Shown here piece by piece: positions 18,266 to 29,614 of a stretch of 64,000 nt of DNA (the stretch's first letter is position 1; each line of letters starts with the position of its first letter). The notes beneath the pieces were generated by a model. It worked only from the letters and a program-made list of their open reading frames with translations. It had not been told where the DNA came from and did not search any database. The position numbers were made by a program, and so were the translations under genes. This stretch comes from Saprospiraceae bacterium (GTDB lineage Bacteria > Bacteroidota > Bacteroidia > Chitinophagales > Saprospiraceae): the NCBI GenBank assembly GCA_016714765.1, contig JADKCF010000017.1, forward strand, positions 1 through 64,000, read 5' to 3'.

Positions 18266-20474
18266 ATGAAGCAATTTTTTTTCCTTTTACTTTGGCCTGC
18301 ATTTCTCTTTTCGCAGTCACCTACAAAAGAAGCCATCACACGATGGGAACTCCAGGCAAAACAAGTCACGATCTCCAGAGATGACTACGGCGTACCTCAT
18401 ATCTATGGAAAGACAGATGCAGATGCTGTTTTTGGTCTCATGTATGCCCAGTGTGAAGATGACTTTAAGCGAGTGGAGATGAATTACATCGAAAAGCTGG
18501 GCAGGCTGGCTGAAGTTAATGGTGCAGAAGACATTTATGACGACCTACTCATCAGACTGATCATCGATGCAGAAGATGCCAAAAAAGACTATCAGAAAGC
18601 TCCTGAATGGTTTAAAAAAGCTATGCACTGCCTTTGCCGACGGCATCAATTTTTACATGTATAAAAACCCACAGGTTAAACCGGCCTTATTGACAAAATT
18701 TGAGCCCTGGTATCCAATGTTATGGACTGACGGAAGCATCGGAGCTATTAATGTTGCAGATATTGAAGTGAAAGAGCTGAAAGCTTTTTACACACAGGAA
18801 CCTTCGCTGTCCCAATCTGAGGAGTACAAACCAGTCAGAACAGGATTTGAAGATGAAATCCTGACCGGATCCAATGGATTTGCTTTTGCTCCATCGGTGA
18901 CCGAATCCGGCAATGCCATTTTATACATCAATCCTCATGTAACTTTTTATTTCAGACCAGAAGTACACATGGTCAGCGATGAAGGGTTGAACGCTTATGG
19001 TGCAGTCACATGGGGTCAGTTTTTCATCTATCAGGGATTCAATCAGCATTGCGGATGGATGCATACCAGCAGTGCTGTGGATGTCTCTGATACCTATATT
19101 GAAAAAGTAAGCCATAAAAAAAACAAGTGGGTATATCTTTACGACGGCAAAGAAAAACCTGTAACCACAAAACCGATCACCATACTATCAAAAAACAGCC
19201 ATGGTCGGGATACAATAAGAATTAATTCATTTCACACCCACCATGGTCCGATTATGGCCAAAAGAAACGGTCAATGGATATCTTTAAAATCTGACAACAG
19301 GCTTATGAGCGGCCTCATGCAAAGCTGGCTCAGAACCAAAGCCAATGGGCTCGAGGATTATAAAAAAACAATGGACCTCAAAGGCAATACATCCAACAAT
19401 ACAGTATATGCCGACACAAAAGGAAATATTGTCTACTGGCATGGTAACCGGATACCTCGTAGGGATCCAAAACTTGATTGGTCCAAACCAGTGGACGGGA
19501 GCACTGCCGCTACAGAATGGAAGGGATATCATGAAATGAGTGAGATCGTCCACAGCATCAACCCTAACAATGGGTGGCTTCAAAACTGCAATGCCACACC
19601 ATATACTGTAGCAGCAGATCAAAGCCCCAAAAGAGAAAACTTTCCTGCATATATGGCTCCTGATGGAGAAAATTTTCGGGGTGTAAATGCAGTACGGGTG
19701 CTAAGGGAAGAAAACAGATACAATATAGATAAAGTAATACAAGCGGGCTATGACAGACGATTAGCTGCTTTTGAAGTGCTGACACCTGCATTGGTGAAAG
19801 CATTTGAAAAGGTGCCTTATGAAGATACTCTTTTTGCGCTGCTCGCAGGACCTGTGGAAGTCCTGAAAAGATGGGATTATAAAAGCGGTGTAAATTCAGT
19901 AGCTACAAGTCTTGCTATAGAATGGGGACAAAAAATTTGGACCGATATCATGAAAACAAATGTTCCGGGTAAAGAGAATGCTGACCAGGTGGACAAAGCG
20001 ACGTATTTTGCAACCATAGCAGACCCACAAATATTGCTTAAGCCATTATTGGTGACAGTGTATGAGCTTCAAACCAAATTCGGCCGATGGCAGACTCCTT
20101 GGGGTGAGATCAATCGGTTTCAGCGGATTTCTACTGATATTGAGCACAGATTTGACGACAGCAAACCATCCTTTCCTGTAGCATATGCATCATCTTTATG
20201 GGGCATGCTGCCCTCGTACAATAGCAGGACTTTTTCGGGAACTAAAAAAAGATACGGCGTCCATGGCAATAGTTTTGTATGCGCTGTGGAGTTTGGACCA
20301 AAAGGCATTAAAGCAAAATCCTTGCTTGCCGGCGGTCAGAGTGGCGATGAAAAATCTCCCCATTTTTTTGATCAGGGCGAGATGTACAGCAAAGGATTGT
20401 TCAAAGACGTGTTGTTTTACAAGGAAGACCTGTTCATGCGTGGGTTAAAAGGTTATTTTCCGGGGGAAAAGTAG
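18266..20474 (+). CDS. Penicillin acylase family protein (frameshifted)
   Basis: Secreted Ntn-hydrolase of the penicillin/acyl-homoserine-lactone acylase family, which cleaves amide bonds of N-acyl compounds after autoproteolysis. The signal peptide ends FLFSQ. The alpha-chain part has RDDYGVPHIYGKTDADAVFG (38-57) and MYAQCEDDF. The catalytic Ser at about residue 202 starts the beta chain in LTGSNGFAFAP. One frameshift: the A6 run at 18614-18619 has one A too many; removing it joins PEWFKK to LCTAFADGINFYM. The restored length is about 735 residues, normal for the family. Substrate unknown. Confidence 0.88.
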
Positions 20475-20522
20475 TAAAGTTATGAATTGAACGGTATTCA
20501 TTACTTAAACTCTATATGAAAA

Positions 20523-20568
20523 AATAAATAGCCACCTGTAATCATTGATAGACAGGTGGCTATTTATT
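20523..20568. terminator. Bidirectional terminator hairpin, 17-bp perfect stem
   Basis: Arms 20523-20539 and 20552-20568 are perfectly complementary (core AGCCACCTGT / ACAGGTGGCT) with a 12-base loop. The AT-rich outer arms provide a T-tract in both directions. It serves the convergent acylase gene and the BNR-repeat gene. Confidence 0.8.
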
Positions 20569-20582
20569 ATTCGCAATCCCAA

Positions 20583-23500
20583 CTACTTTTTGTCAGGCCA
20601 TCTACCAGGAGTGTAAGGCGCTTTATTTTTGTTGAGTTCAGCTTCTATGCCCGCTACTTTCTTATCCAGTTCTCTGATCACAGGAAATACTTCATTGTAT
20701 TGTTTTTGTGCGACTCCGAATGCATCCTTAAGTGTTTTCGGAATTTCTGATGTACTGTTCCAAACACTATAGATAATACCATAAACACGGTCATTTATGG
20801 ATGGTTTGGTTTCGAATTCTCTTTTGGCTCTGGTTTCATTACCATTTAGTTTTGTTTTGATGGGTATGATTGCTTTCCGGATATCGTGGGTTCTGGCTAG
20901 CAAATCAGCCCCTGGAGCTGGCATGTCGAGTATAGCTGATTCAGCATGTTTTACTCTTGACTCTATTTGTTCCAGCAGATCGTTGGTAGCACTCAGTTCT
21001 TTGCTCATGTCACTCACTAAACGATAGAACGCTCCATTATCTGCCAGATCTTTAGCAGGAAGGCTTGCCTGGGGAAGTAGGGTAGCATTAAATGGAATAG
21101 GGCCTGCCAACTGTTTGATGATGCCATCATGATAACTGGACAAGCTGACCTGATAGCTTCCAGGCATGACCAGATATCCCTGAGGTGCAGCTCCGAATAA
21201 CTGGTCCGGAGCCGGTGTATATCTTCCTTCTACAGGATCAGCCGGGGCGTACCTCAAATCCCAAGTCAATCTGTGTATACCTTTTGTTGCCGGTGCTTTG
21301 AGGTGGCGTACCACATTGCCTTTTGCATCCACGATAGTGAGCAGTAGATAAGGATCAGTCTGCTTATCTTCCAGTTCCAGGCTGTCTAAAGTCGGGTAAA
21401 ATACTTTTTCTTTTTTTTCATATGCGGTTTTTTCTTTTTCTTTCCTGATATCTTTCAGTTTTTTAATGTCATTTTTGACATAATAAGTAATTACAGCACC
21501 CATTTCAGGATTGGGTGTGTTATAGAAGCTGCTTCCCAGGTGACCTTTATCCCTTAGTCCAAGTGGTAGTCTCGGAATGTACATTAATGCATCTTTTATA
21601 GGTGCAATATAAGCTTCCTTCTCCAGATCGTCCTTTTTGATATGTCGTAGTGGTGTGTAATCATCCAGAACATAAAATCCACGCCCAAAAGTAGCCAGTA
21701 CCAGATCATTTTCTCTTCTTTGTATTTCTATATCTCTGACAGCAACAGTAGGCAAACCACTACCTAGTTTCAACCAACCCGCACCGCCGTTGGAGCTGAA
21801 ATAACATCCAAACTCTGTCCCTGCAAACAATAAATCTTTATCCACATGATCCTCAGCTATAGTATAAACACTCCCTCTCACCGGTAAGTCCGAGGCAATG
21901 CTTTTCCACGATTTACCACTATCAGACGTCTTGAGTACATAAGGCTTAAAGTCACCGTACCTGTGGTGATTAAAACATACATAAGCTGTGCTTTTGTCGT
22001 GAAGTGATGCTATGATTTGGTGTACATAACTCATAGTCGGTACTCCGGGCAGATTATCGAACTTAGACCAGGTTTTACCACCATCAGTAGTCAATTGGAT
22101 CAATCCGTCGTCTGTACCTACCCATATGATATTTTCATCCAGTTTGGATTCTGCAATACTGGTAGTCTGCCCAAAAATATCAGTACTTTGATTCTTTGCG
22201 ATGGCATCGACTGACCATATTTTGCCCATAACTTCCATCTTGTTTCTATCTATCTGTCTACTCAGATCGGGACTGATGACCTTCCAGCTATTACCCTGAT
22301 CATCTGTCCTGAATATCTTGTTGGCACCAAAGTACAATCTTTTATTATCAAACTGACTTATGAAGAGTGGAGCATCCCAGTTCCATCTGTATGCTTCATC
22401 ATTTTCGCCTTCTATCGGTTTTATAGGCAGATATTCACCACTTTTGCGGTCAAACCTTACCAATCCACCATACTGGCTTTGGGCATAGATGATATCGGGG
22501 TTGCTTTGATCGACTTGTGTCTCAAAGCCATCTCCAAGTGATGTCACGTACCAATCTGCATTGGTGATACCATTGGCAGAGGTAGTGCGGCTAGGTCCTC
22601 CCAGGCTCAGGTTGTCCTGGGTTCCACCATGCACACCATAAAATGGATAAGCATTATCAGTACTGACTTTGTAAAACTGGGTTACAGGCAGATTGTCTTT
22701 ATAATGGTATGTTTTGGCGTGGTCATAAGTCTCATAAATACCTCCGTCACAACCGACCAAAAAGTGGTTGGGATCTTTGGGGTCTACCCATATAGCATGA
22801 TTATCTATATGTTTGTTGATCTCACCGAGATTTGAGGTCGTTTTACCACCATCATAACTGACTTTGTAGTAAGTATCTGTGATATATATTTTATCTGCAT
22901 CATGTGGGTCACAGCTAAGCTCCTGATAATAATTGCCTGAGGTAAATGTTCCGCTTCTTTTTTCCCAGCTGGCACCTTTGTTATTAGTTCGGTAAATGCC
23001 ACCTTTACCGTCTTTGGCTTCTACTACTGCATACAGTATGTCAGGATTGATAGGACTGATGTCGATGCCTATCCTTCCTATATCGCCTCAGGCAGGCCAC
23101 CTTCTATTTTATTCCATGTAGCGCCGGCATCCACAGATTTATAGATTGCTGATTCCGGGCCACCACCGATGTAGGTATACACCTTTCGCATACGCTGATG
23201 AAAGGCTGCATACAGGACTTTATTATCTACAGGGTCCATGACCAGATCATTGCATCCGGTGTAGGGACTTACTGACTTGACACATGTCCAGGACGCTCCA
23301 CCATCTGTAGATTTGTACACCCCCCTTTCTCCCCCTTCATTCCACACTGGACCATATGCGGCTACAAAGATTACATTGGGGTCTTTGGGATCAATGATGA
23401 TTTGTGATATATGCTCTGAATTCTTTAATCCCATGTTTTTCCATGTAGTACCTCCATCAGAGGATTTATATACACCATCTCCATAAGCAACAGATCTTTG

Positions 23501-23899
23501 ATTGTTATTTTCTCCACTTCCAACCCATACAGTGGAACTATTATTTGGGTCCAGCGTGACGCAACCAATTGAATATGAACCTTCTCCGTCAAAAACCGGC
23601 TTGTAAGTGACCCCTCGATTAGTAGTTTTCCATACACCACCTGAGGAGGTTGCCACATAATATTCACTATGATTCTTGGGATTGACAGCAAAGTCAGAAA
23701 CTCGACCTGAAGTTACAGCAGGCCCTATAGACCTGAATGTCAATGCTGAAAATGTACCTGCATTATATTTATCCTCTTTTTTTTCGGGGTGGAACACTGT
23801 TTTATCATTCTGCTTTTCTGCTTTCTTTTGCCCAAACAGGAAGGTGGCAGTAAAAAATACGAAAACAAAAGTGGACCATTTTAGAATACTAGTTGTCAT
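20583..23899 (-). CDS. BNR/VPS10-type beta-propeller protein (sortilin-like), frameshifted
   Basis: Secreted protein of about 1,105 residues. Signal peptide from MTTSILKWS (ending LFGQ); Asp-box/BNR repeats follow, for example SSDGGTTWKNMG, STDGGASWTCV and TSDSGKSWKSIA, making up the VPS10-like propeller over the first ~700 residues. The C-terminal part has RLTWDLRYAPADP and a late coiled region. It belongs to the large secreted family often labelled glycosyl hydrolase (BNR repeat), whose activity is unproven. The frame breaks once at 23086-23087, where GG should be GGG: GGLPE then joins GDIGRIGIDISPINPD. An upstream start at 23956 is possible but gives a poor signal peptide. Confidence 0.85.
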
Positions 23900-24463
23900 T
23901 GGTGTTGGATTTAATAAATTTTTTAATAACAAATTGAAAGTAAAACATATTTTCATCGATTTTTCTACGGACTTAGTCTAATAAGTAAACCTTATGTTGC
24001 TATAATTTTTACTTAATGTCTATTTTGCCCTTCTAAATAATTTTTAAAGGGGACTTAAGGTTTGCTATTGTAAAAGTAAGTCACATTTTTTGATTTTAAA
24101 TAAAATGATAAATAAAAGTAAAAAAAAATTGATATTGATTTGTGACTATTTAAAATGTTAAAAGTCTAAAAGTTTGAAAAAGTCCTATTTAGGTAGTTGT
24201 GCTTCTGATGAGAAGTACATGTAAAGTGATAATCGACACCCGTTAATGTTGTTTCATTGCTTTTTATTTAAATTTTTTTTTGCTACTCTGATGGTGGTCA
24301 AGATTAGCCTGTTTACATTTCTGTAACTTATCTTACGTAAAGATGAGTTCGTGCAATGTTAATGGGTAAAGGACAATATGTTAAGAATTTAGGAAAATGT
24401 ACATAAGTTTAACCCTCTTTTGTATAGATTTGAATTGAAAAATTGATTGAAAATATTTTAGAA
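23900..24463. other. Intergenic region, about 560 bp
   Basis: AT-rich gap between divergent genes. It contains TAGATTTG (24425-24432), an exact TAnnTTTG match 32 bases before the regulator gene's ATG, without a TTG box. No credible open frame or strong hairpin. Confidence 0.4.
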
Positions 24464-25117
24464 ATGATGAATGTAGCTCTCTTAGGAGATGATATTGTAT
24501 TATTGGAAGAGATTTCTGATATACTGGATAATGCTGAGGATGTAAAAATTATTCATATGGGTAATAATCTTCAAAAATTTATTTCAGGGGAATATTGCAA
24601 CCAGACAAATGTAGTGATTCTGGATTATTCCAAACCACTTAATGAGTATAAAATAATAGTTGACAGTCTTAAAAATTGTAATCAGGAAATCAAAATTACT
24701 ATGCTGCTCGGTATAGATAATGAGAAAAACTGGCTTGAAATATTATCCTGTGGTGCAGATAGCTATATCGAGCGCAATGTGGATCAAAATATATGTGTTA
24801 ATTATTTGAGAGAATTAAACACCAGTGGCAATTTTATTTCTACCAAGATTACTGGTGAAATATTGAACTATTTCAAAAACCATGTTATTTCCAGTGAAGT
24901 GTATCATTTGCCTGTCATGTGTTACAATGTGTTGAGTTTTTTGTCCAAGGGAATGAAATATGAAGAAATAGCAGAAAATATGGAGGTTTCTATCAATGTT
25001 GTACGATATTATATCAAGCAAATCTATAAAATACTGGAGGTGGACAATAAAGGTGGTGCTATCTCCCTGTTTCTTAAGGGAAATGTAAAGCTGAAATCCA
25101 AAAATAGCATACACTAA
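24464..25117 (+). CDS. LuxR/NarL-type response regulator with degenerate receiver
   Basis: About 217 residues. The N-terminal receiver-like domain (1-125) keeps the acidic pair (GDD at 8-10) and the phospho-acceptor-like Asp54 in VVILDYSKP. The conserved Thr/Ser and Lys of the switch seem replaced (ITMLLGIDN, and GADSYIERN where Lys is usual). The C-terminal LuxR-type helix-turn-helix (about 150-205) reads LSKGMKYEEIAENMEVSINV then VRYYIKQIYKILEV. It probably binds DNA; whether it is phosphorylated is doubtful. No histidine kinase is adjacent. The start at 24464 or 24467 is preferred to the TTG at 24443. Confidence 0.8.
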   Translation: MMNVALLGDDIVLLEEISDILDNAEDVKIIHMGNNLQKFISGEYCNQTNVVILDYSKPLNEYKIIVDSLKNCNQEIKITMLLGIDNEKNWLEILSCGADSYIERNVDQNICVNYLRELNTSGNFISTKITGEILNYFKNHVISSEVYHLPVMCYNVLSFLSKGMKYEEIAENMEVSINVVRYYIKQIYKILEVDNKGGAISLFLKGNVKLKSKNSIH

Positions 25118-25261
25118 ACAGGTTGGTAATCAGTATTTTAGAGAAACAAAAGATTGCCTTACTGCACTATTGATCCTATCCCGGATTCAATTATTGGTAT
25201 ATTTTTCAGCACAAGTTTTATATTTTTTATGAGCCTGTTAGACTGTCAAGGTTAAAGTGGT

Positions 25262-25269
25262 TATTTTTG
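25262..25269 (+). promoter_or_regulatory. Promoter -7 element of purD
   Basis: TATTTTTG, exact TAnnTTTG match, 20 bases before the purD ATG at 25290. Confidence 0.45.
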
Positions 25270-25289
25270 CCCGACGCAAATAATAAAAA

Positions 25290-26555
25290 ATGAATATACT
25301 TATCATTGGCAATGGTGGCAGAGAGCATACTTTGGCATGGAAAATTTCACAAAGCCCTAAATGTACTCAGTTATTTATAGCTCCGGGGAATGCAGGCACT
25401 GCTTTATGTGGTAAAAACGTTCCCATAGAAGTTACAGATATCTCCGGCATCAGACAATTTTGTGTTGATAACAAAGTCGAACTCGTTGTTGTAGGGCCTG
25501 AAGGTCCATTGGTAGATGGTGTCACTGATGCATTTCGCAATGAAGATACAAGACATATAGGTATTATAGGACCTAGTGCATATGCAGCAAATCTGGAAGG
25601 AAGTAAGGCATTTGCTAAAAAATTTATGCAAAAATACAAGATTCCTACGGCTGCTTACCTGGAGGTAACTCGAGACAATCTACAAGAGGGTATTTCTTTT
25701 TTAAAGAGCTTGTCGCCGCCCTATGTGCTTAAAGCAGATGGGCTGGCCGCAGGTAAAGGTGTTCTCATTCTTGATGATTTGGGCGATGCTTGCCGTCAAC
25801 TATTGGAAATGGTGGACGGGAAATTTGGTCAGGCATCTTATAAAGTCGTTATAGAAGAATTCCTCGATGGGATAGAGTTTTCTGTGTTTGCACTCACAGA
25901 TGGAGTACAATACATCATGCTGCCTGAAGCCAAAGATTATAAACGGGCAGGGGTAGGGGACACGGGCCTCAATACGGGAGGTATGGGAGCTATATCGCCG
26001 GTACCCTTTGTTGATAAAGCCTTATGGCAAAAGGTGATGCAACGTATTGTCGAACCAACCATAAATGGAATCAGGAATGAAGGGATGGATTATGTAGGTT
26101 TTGTTTTTTTTGGGCTTATAAGGGTCGGAGATAATCCTTATGTCATAGAGTATAACTGTAGGCTGGGAGATCCGGAAACTGAGGTGATCATACCCCGAAT
26201 AAACAATGACATAGTGGACGTTTTGATGGCTGCGGTAAGTGGACAGTTAAGTTCAATACAAATGGATATAAATGAAGATGCTGCAGCCACAGTGATGATC
26301 GTGTCTGGAGGATACCCTGAGGAGTACAGCAAGCATAAAGTGATATTGCACTCGGATGAGATAAAGACTAGCCTTGTTTTCCATGCAGGCACAACAGAAC
26401 TTGGCGGTAAAATCGTGACCAATGGTGGAAGAGTGATCGCAGTGACTACACTGGATCCTGATTTTCGGAAAGCTGTCAAGGTCTCACTTTCCAATGCTCA
26501 GGTCATAGAATTTGATGGAAAGTATTACAGGTCAGACATAGGATTTGATCTTTAA
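25290..26555 (+). CDS. purD: Phosphoribosylamine-glycine ligase (GAR synthetase)
   Basis: Purine biosynthesis enzyme joining phosphoribosylamine and glycine with ATP. N-terminal GNGGREHTLAWK (7-18); ATP-grasp segments KADGLAAGKGVLI, EEFLDGIEFSVFALTDG, and the PurD signature DTGLNTGGMGAISP; metal-binding EYNCRLGDPETEVI. 421 residues, full length and intact. The murF-alr gene follows after 19 bases on the same strand, probably in one operon. Confidence 0.97.
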   Translation: MNILIIGNGGREHTLAWKISQSPKCTQLFIAPGNAGTALCGKNVPIEVTDISGIRQFCVDNKVELVVVGPEGPLVDGVTDAFRNEDTRHIGIIGPSAYAANLEGSKAFAKKFMQKYKIPTAAYLEVTRDNLQEGISFLKSLSPPYVLKADGLAAGKGVLILDDLGDACRQLLEMVDGKFGQASYKVVIEEFLDGIEFSVFALTDGVQYIMLPEAKDYKRAGVGDTGLNTGGMGAISPVPFVDKALWQKVMQRIVEPTINGIRNEGMDYVGFVFFGLIRVGDNPYVIEYNCRLGDPETEVIIPRINNDIVDVLMAAVSGQLSSIQMDINEDAAATVMIVSGGYPEEYSKHKVILHSDEIKTSLVFHAGTTELGGKIVTNGGRVIAVTTLDPDFRKAVKVSLSNAQVIEFDGKYYRSDIGFDL

Positions 26556-26574
26556 AAGTCTAAAAAATTTTAAA

Positions 26575-29052
26575 ATGATGTATTCAGCTCTTGATGTTGC
26601 CCATATTTTACAGTCGGACCCGCAGCTTCTTTCTGATAAAGATGCCATGATTTCCTATCTGACAATGGATACCAGAAAGATAGAAAAACCATCCCAAACC
26701 ATATTTTTTGCCCTATCCGGGAGTATGCACGATGGCCACGATTTTATACACGAGGCATTGGATAAAGGCATAAAGAGTATTGTAGTTGAGAAAAATCCAG
26801 GTTTTCTTTCAGGTCATATCAATGTATTTATTGTAAAAAACAGCCTGAAAGCAATGCAAATACTGGCCGCTTACCACAGGTCAAAATTTCCTGATTTGGC
26901 TGTCATTGGGATAACAGGTAGCAACGGTAAGACAACTATAAAAGAGTGGCTTTATCAGATGATCCATGACCGACAGGTTGTGAAAAGCCCAAAGAGCTAC
27001 AATTCGCAAACCGGTGTAGCATTGTCAGTCTGGCAGATAAAAGAGGGCGATGAACTGGGGATTTTTGAAGCCGGGATATCGCAGCCTAACGAAATGCAGG
27101 CACTGGCCGAAATGATCAAACCTGGTATTGGCTTGTTTACTTTGCTGGGTGATGCTCACGCAGAGGGATTTAGTAATCTGGCAGAAAAACTCAATGAAAA
27201 ACTGGTACTTTTTAAAGATTGTCATACCATTATTTTTGAAGAGGACGATCTCATAGTAAGTATGGCTATCAGAGAGAAATTTGATGACAAAAAGCTTTTA
27301 AGCTGGGGTTGGAATCAAAATGCAACTTTGTTTAGAATCGCAGAAATCCAGAAATCCAACTATCAGACAAAAGTTACTATAATATATAAGAATATTGAAG
27401 AGGAATTTATCATTCCATTTTCAGATACTGCTTCGATAGAAAATGCCATGCACTGTATAGCTGTTCTGATGTATTTGGAATTTTCACTTACAGACATTAG
27501 GGATGGACTGCACAAGTTACAGAATATTCCTATGCGGCTTGAGATGAAAAATGGTATATACAGCAGTATTCTTGTAAATGACACGTATAATGCAGATATT
27601 CAATCTTTTAAGATAGCATTGGAGTTTTTAACCCAGCAAGCTGGAGCCAAGGAGAAAGTGGTAATAGTTTCGGATTTTTTGCAGACAGGGCTGGATATTG
27701 ACGCCCTCAATAATCAATTGTCCAACCTCATTCATCAGCACAATATCTCTCATGTCATCGGAGTAGGAAGCAAGGTATCCCAATTGGAAAAATTTCTGGA
27801 TCCATTCATTCTTTTTACGTCTGCATCCTCTACTGACGAATTGATCAGAAAGCTACCTGAGATCAACGTCAGTCACAAAGCTATACTGGTCAAAGGAGCC
27901 AGAACATTCCAGTTGGAAAAAGTAATCAATGCTCTTTCTGATAAAGCGCATACGGCTACTCTGGAAACAGACATGCAAGCCATCGAACATAATCTTAAGA
28001 TATTTTCTCAACAATTGACTCCCGGAACCCAGATCATCGCGGTAATAAAAGCTTCAGCCTACGGAAGTGGTAGTGAAGAGTTGGCAAGATTTCTGGAATT
28101 TAAAAAAGTAGGTTACCTGGCTGTGGCCTTCATCGACGAAGGTGTACAGTTGCGAAAAGCGGGCATATTACTGCCTGTCATTATCCTTAATCCGGACAGA
28201 AACGGGGTTGTAGATATGATGAAATATGAGCTGGAACCGGAAGTGTACAGTATCGAGCAGCTCAAAGAAATTGCATCGCTCATAGCCACTGACGGCCTTC
28301 AAAATTTTAACTTACATATCAAACTGGATACAGGCATGCATAGACTTGGGTTTATGGAGGCCGATCTGGTCGAACTGTGTGATATATTAAGGGAGCATAA
28401 AAGCCAACTGATAGTAAAGTCTATTTTCAGTCACCTCAGCAGCAGTGAAGATCCCGGCGACGATGATTATACACATACTCAGGCAGAAAAGCTAAATTCT
28501 TCCTACCGATATATTGTAAGTAAAATAGGATATGCACCCGCAAAACATATTTTGAATTCATCCGGAATTATCAGATTCCCTGAATACCATTTTGATTTGG
28601 TAAGGTTGGGTCTTGGTTTATACGGATTAGATAGCACTAATACGATAGGCAATAAGCTTGAAAAAGTACATACCTTGAAAGCAACAGTGGTGCAGATAAA
28701 ATACATCACTAAAGAAGACACAGTAGGTTATAACAGAAAAGGAAAACCAATCGCAAACGGTAAAATTGCTATTATCAATATAGGTTATGCTGATGGTCTC
28801 ATGAGGTTGGCAGGCAATAACCGGTATTCTGTAAGAATTCATGGTAAAGATTATCCAATCATTGGTAATGTGTGCATGGATCTGACGATCATAGATATAG
28901 GAGAGGCGGAAAATATTTTTGTCGGTGATGAAGCTATCATTTTTGGAAAGGATAAACCTGTAGAGTCACTGGCTGAAGTGTGTCAGACCATTCCGTATGA
29001 AATATTAAGCAGGATATCCAGCAGGGTAAGAAGGTTATATGTTCAAGGCTAA
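26575..29052 (+). CDS. murF: Bifunctional MurF (UDP-MurNAc-tripeptide:D-Ala-D-Ala ligase) / alanine racemase
   Basis: Two cell-wall enzymes in one chain of about 825 residues. The N-terminal ~450 residues are a Mur ligase: ATP-binding loop VIGITGSNGKTTIKEWLYQM, FEAGISQPNEM and VNDTYNADIQSF. The C-terminal ~370 residues are a fold-type III alanine racemase: PLP lysine in AVIKASAYGSG, HIKLDTGMHRLGF, the catalytic Tyr region in VGYNRKGKP, and GNVCMDLTIIDIG. The fusion makes D-alanine and joins the D-Ala-D-Ala dipeptide to the precursor; it is a known Bacteroidota arrangement. The start ATG is 26575 or 26578. A hairpin terminator follows. Confidence 0.95.
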   Translation: MMYSALDVAHILQSDPQLLSDKDAMISYLTMDTRKIEKPSQTIFFALSGSMHDGHDFIHEALDKGIKSIVVEKNPGFLSGHINVFIVKNSLKAMQILAAYHRSKFPDLAVIGITGSNGKTTIKEWLYQMIHDRQVVKSPKSYNSQTGVALSVWQIKEGDELGIFEAGISQPNEMQALAEMIKPGIGLFTLLGDAHAEGFSNLAEKLNEKLVLFKDCHTIIFEEDDLIVSMAIREKFDDKKLLSWGWNQNATLFRIAEIQKSNYQTKVTIIYKNIEEEFIIPFSDTASIENAMHCIAVLMYLEFSLTDIRDGLHKLQNIPMRLEMKNGIYSSILVNDTYNADIQSFKIALEFLTQQAGAKEKVVIVSDFLQTGLDIDALNNQLSNLIHQHNISHVIGVGSKVSQLEKFLDPFILFTSASSTDELIRKLPEINVSHKAILVKGARTFQLEKVINALSDKAHTATLETDMQAIEHNLKIFSQQLTPGTQIIAVIKASAYGSGSEELARFLEFKKVGYLAVAFIDEGVQLRKAGILLPVIILNPDRNGVVDMMKYELEPEVYSIEQLKEIASLIATDGLQNFNLHIKLDTGMHRLGFMEADLVELCDILREHKSQLIVKSIFSHLSSSEDPGDDDYTHTQAEKLNSSYRYIVSKIGYAPAKHILNSSGIIRFPEYHFDLVRLGLGLYGLDSTNTIGNKLEKVHTLKATVVQIKYITKEDTVGYNRKGKPIANGKIAIINIGYADGLMRLAGNNRYSVRIHGKDYPIIGNVCMDLTIIDIGEAENIFVGDEAIIFGKDKPVESLAEVCQTIPYEILSRISSRVRRLYVQG

Positions 29053-29067
29053 AATCTAAATAAATGA

Positions 29068-29103
29068 AACCTCCTGCTATTGACTTTGCAAAAGCAGGAG
29101 GTT
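29068..29103. terminator. Terminator hairpin after murF-alr
   Basis: Perfect 11-bp stem AACCTCCTGCT (29068-29078) with AGCAGGAGGTT (29093-29103), 14-base loop, flanked by T/A-rich sequence. Placed between convergent genes. Confidence 0.65.
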
Positions 29104-29118
29104 ATATTGATGCTTGGA

Positions 29119-29478
29119 TTATACAGTGTCTTCATGATCAGAAAAAGTGTCTTTTACCTGATTTTTATTGACATAGTTATGATAAAATATCAATGAAAGC
29201 CCACCTAAGATAAGTATACTCACAAAGACGCCTGCCGGTTCAGTATCGAAAACATTATCGATGATTAAGCCTGCCAATAAACCTAAGCCAACAGATAATA
29301 AAAAGAGGCCCAATTTTAACGCATTGTTGGATTCGGTATCATTTTTATCAAAAATTTTAGCTGTTCGGCCACTGTTGATAAGCGCCATTCTTTCTGTGTG
29401 CCTGGTTTTCAGATATGATACAATAAACACAATCATAGTAATAAAAAAACCTGTAATTCCGATGATTTCGCTTGCCAT
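29119..29478 (-). CDS. Small membrane protein, DUF6249-like
   Basis: 119 residues with an N-terminal membrane helix (4-24), the stretch HTERMALINSGRTAKIF, and two more hydrophobic segments (about 55-95) with a Gly-rich LSVGLGLLAGLIID. This layout matches DUF6249-type inner-membrane proteins, frequently found beside ECF sigma factors in Bacteroidota. Here it is divergent from an ECF sigma gene (29615). Function unknown. Confidence 0.6.
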   Translation of the reverse strand: MASEIIGITGFFITMIVFIVSYLKTRHTERMALINSGRTAKIFDKNDTESNNALKLGLFLLSVGLGLLAGLIIDNVFDTEPAGVFVSILILGGLSLIFYHNYVNKNQVKDTFSDHEDTV

Positions 29479-29614
29479 ATTTATTTATTTTGTTTGTTCG
29501 AAATCATTACGAGTTTGTCAAAGATTAGGTTACAAAACATGGAAATAAAAATTCATAGACGGATTTTTGTAACGTAATTGCTCCTTGATTCGTATATTGC
29601 AGTAGATCATCAGT

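Noticed and set aside
22805..23002. Separate small minus-strand gene between the two parts of the BNR protein
   Set aside because: The BNR reading frame continues uninterrupted through this stretch (SYDGGKTTSNLGEINKHIDN), so the small frame is a shadow.
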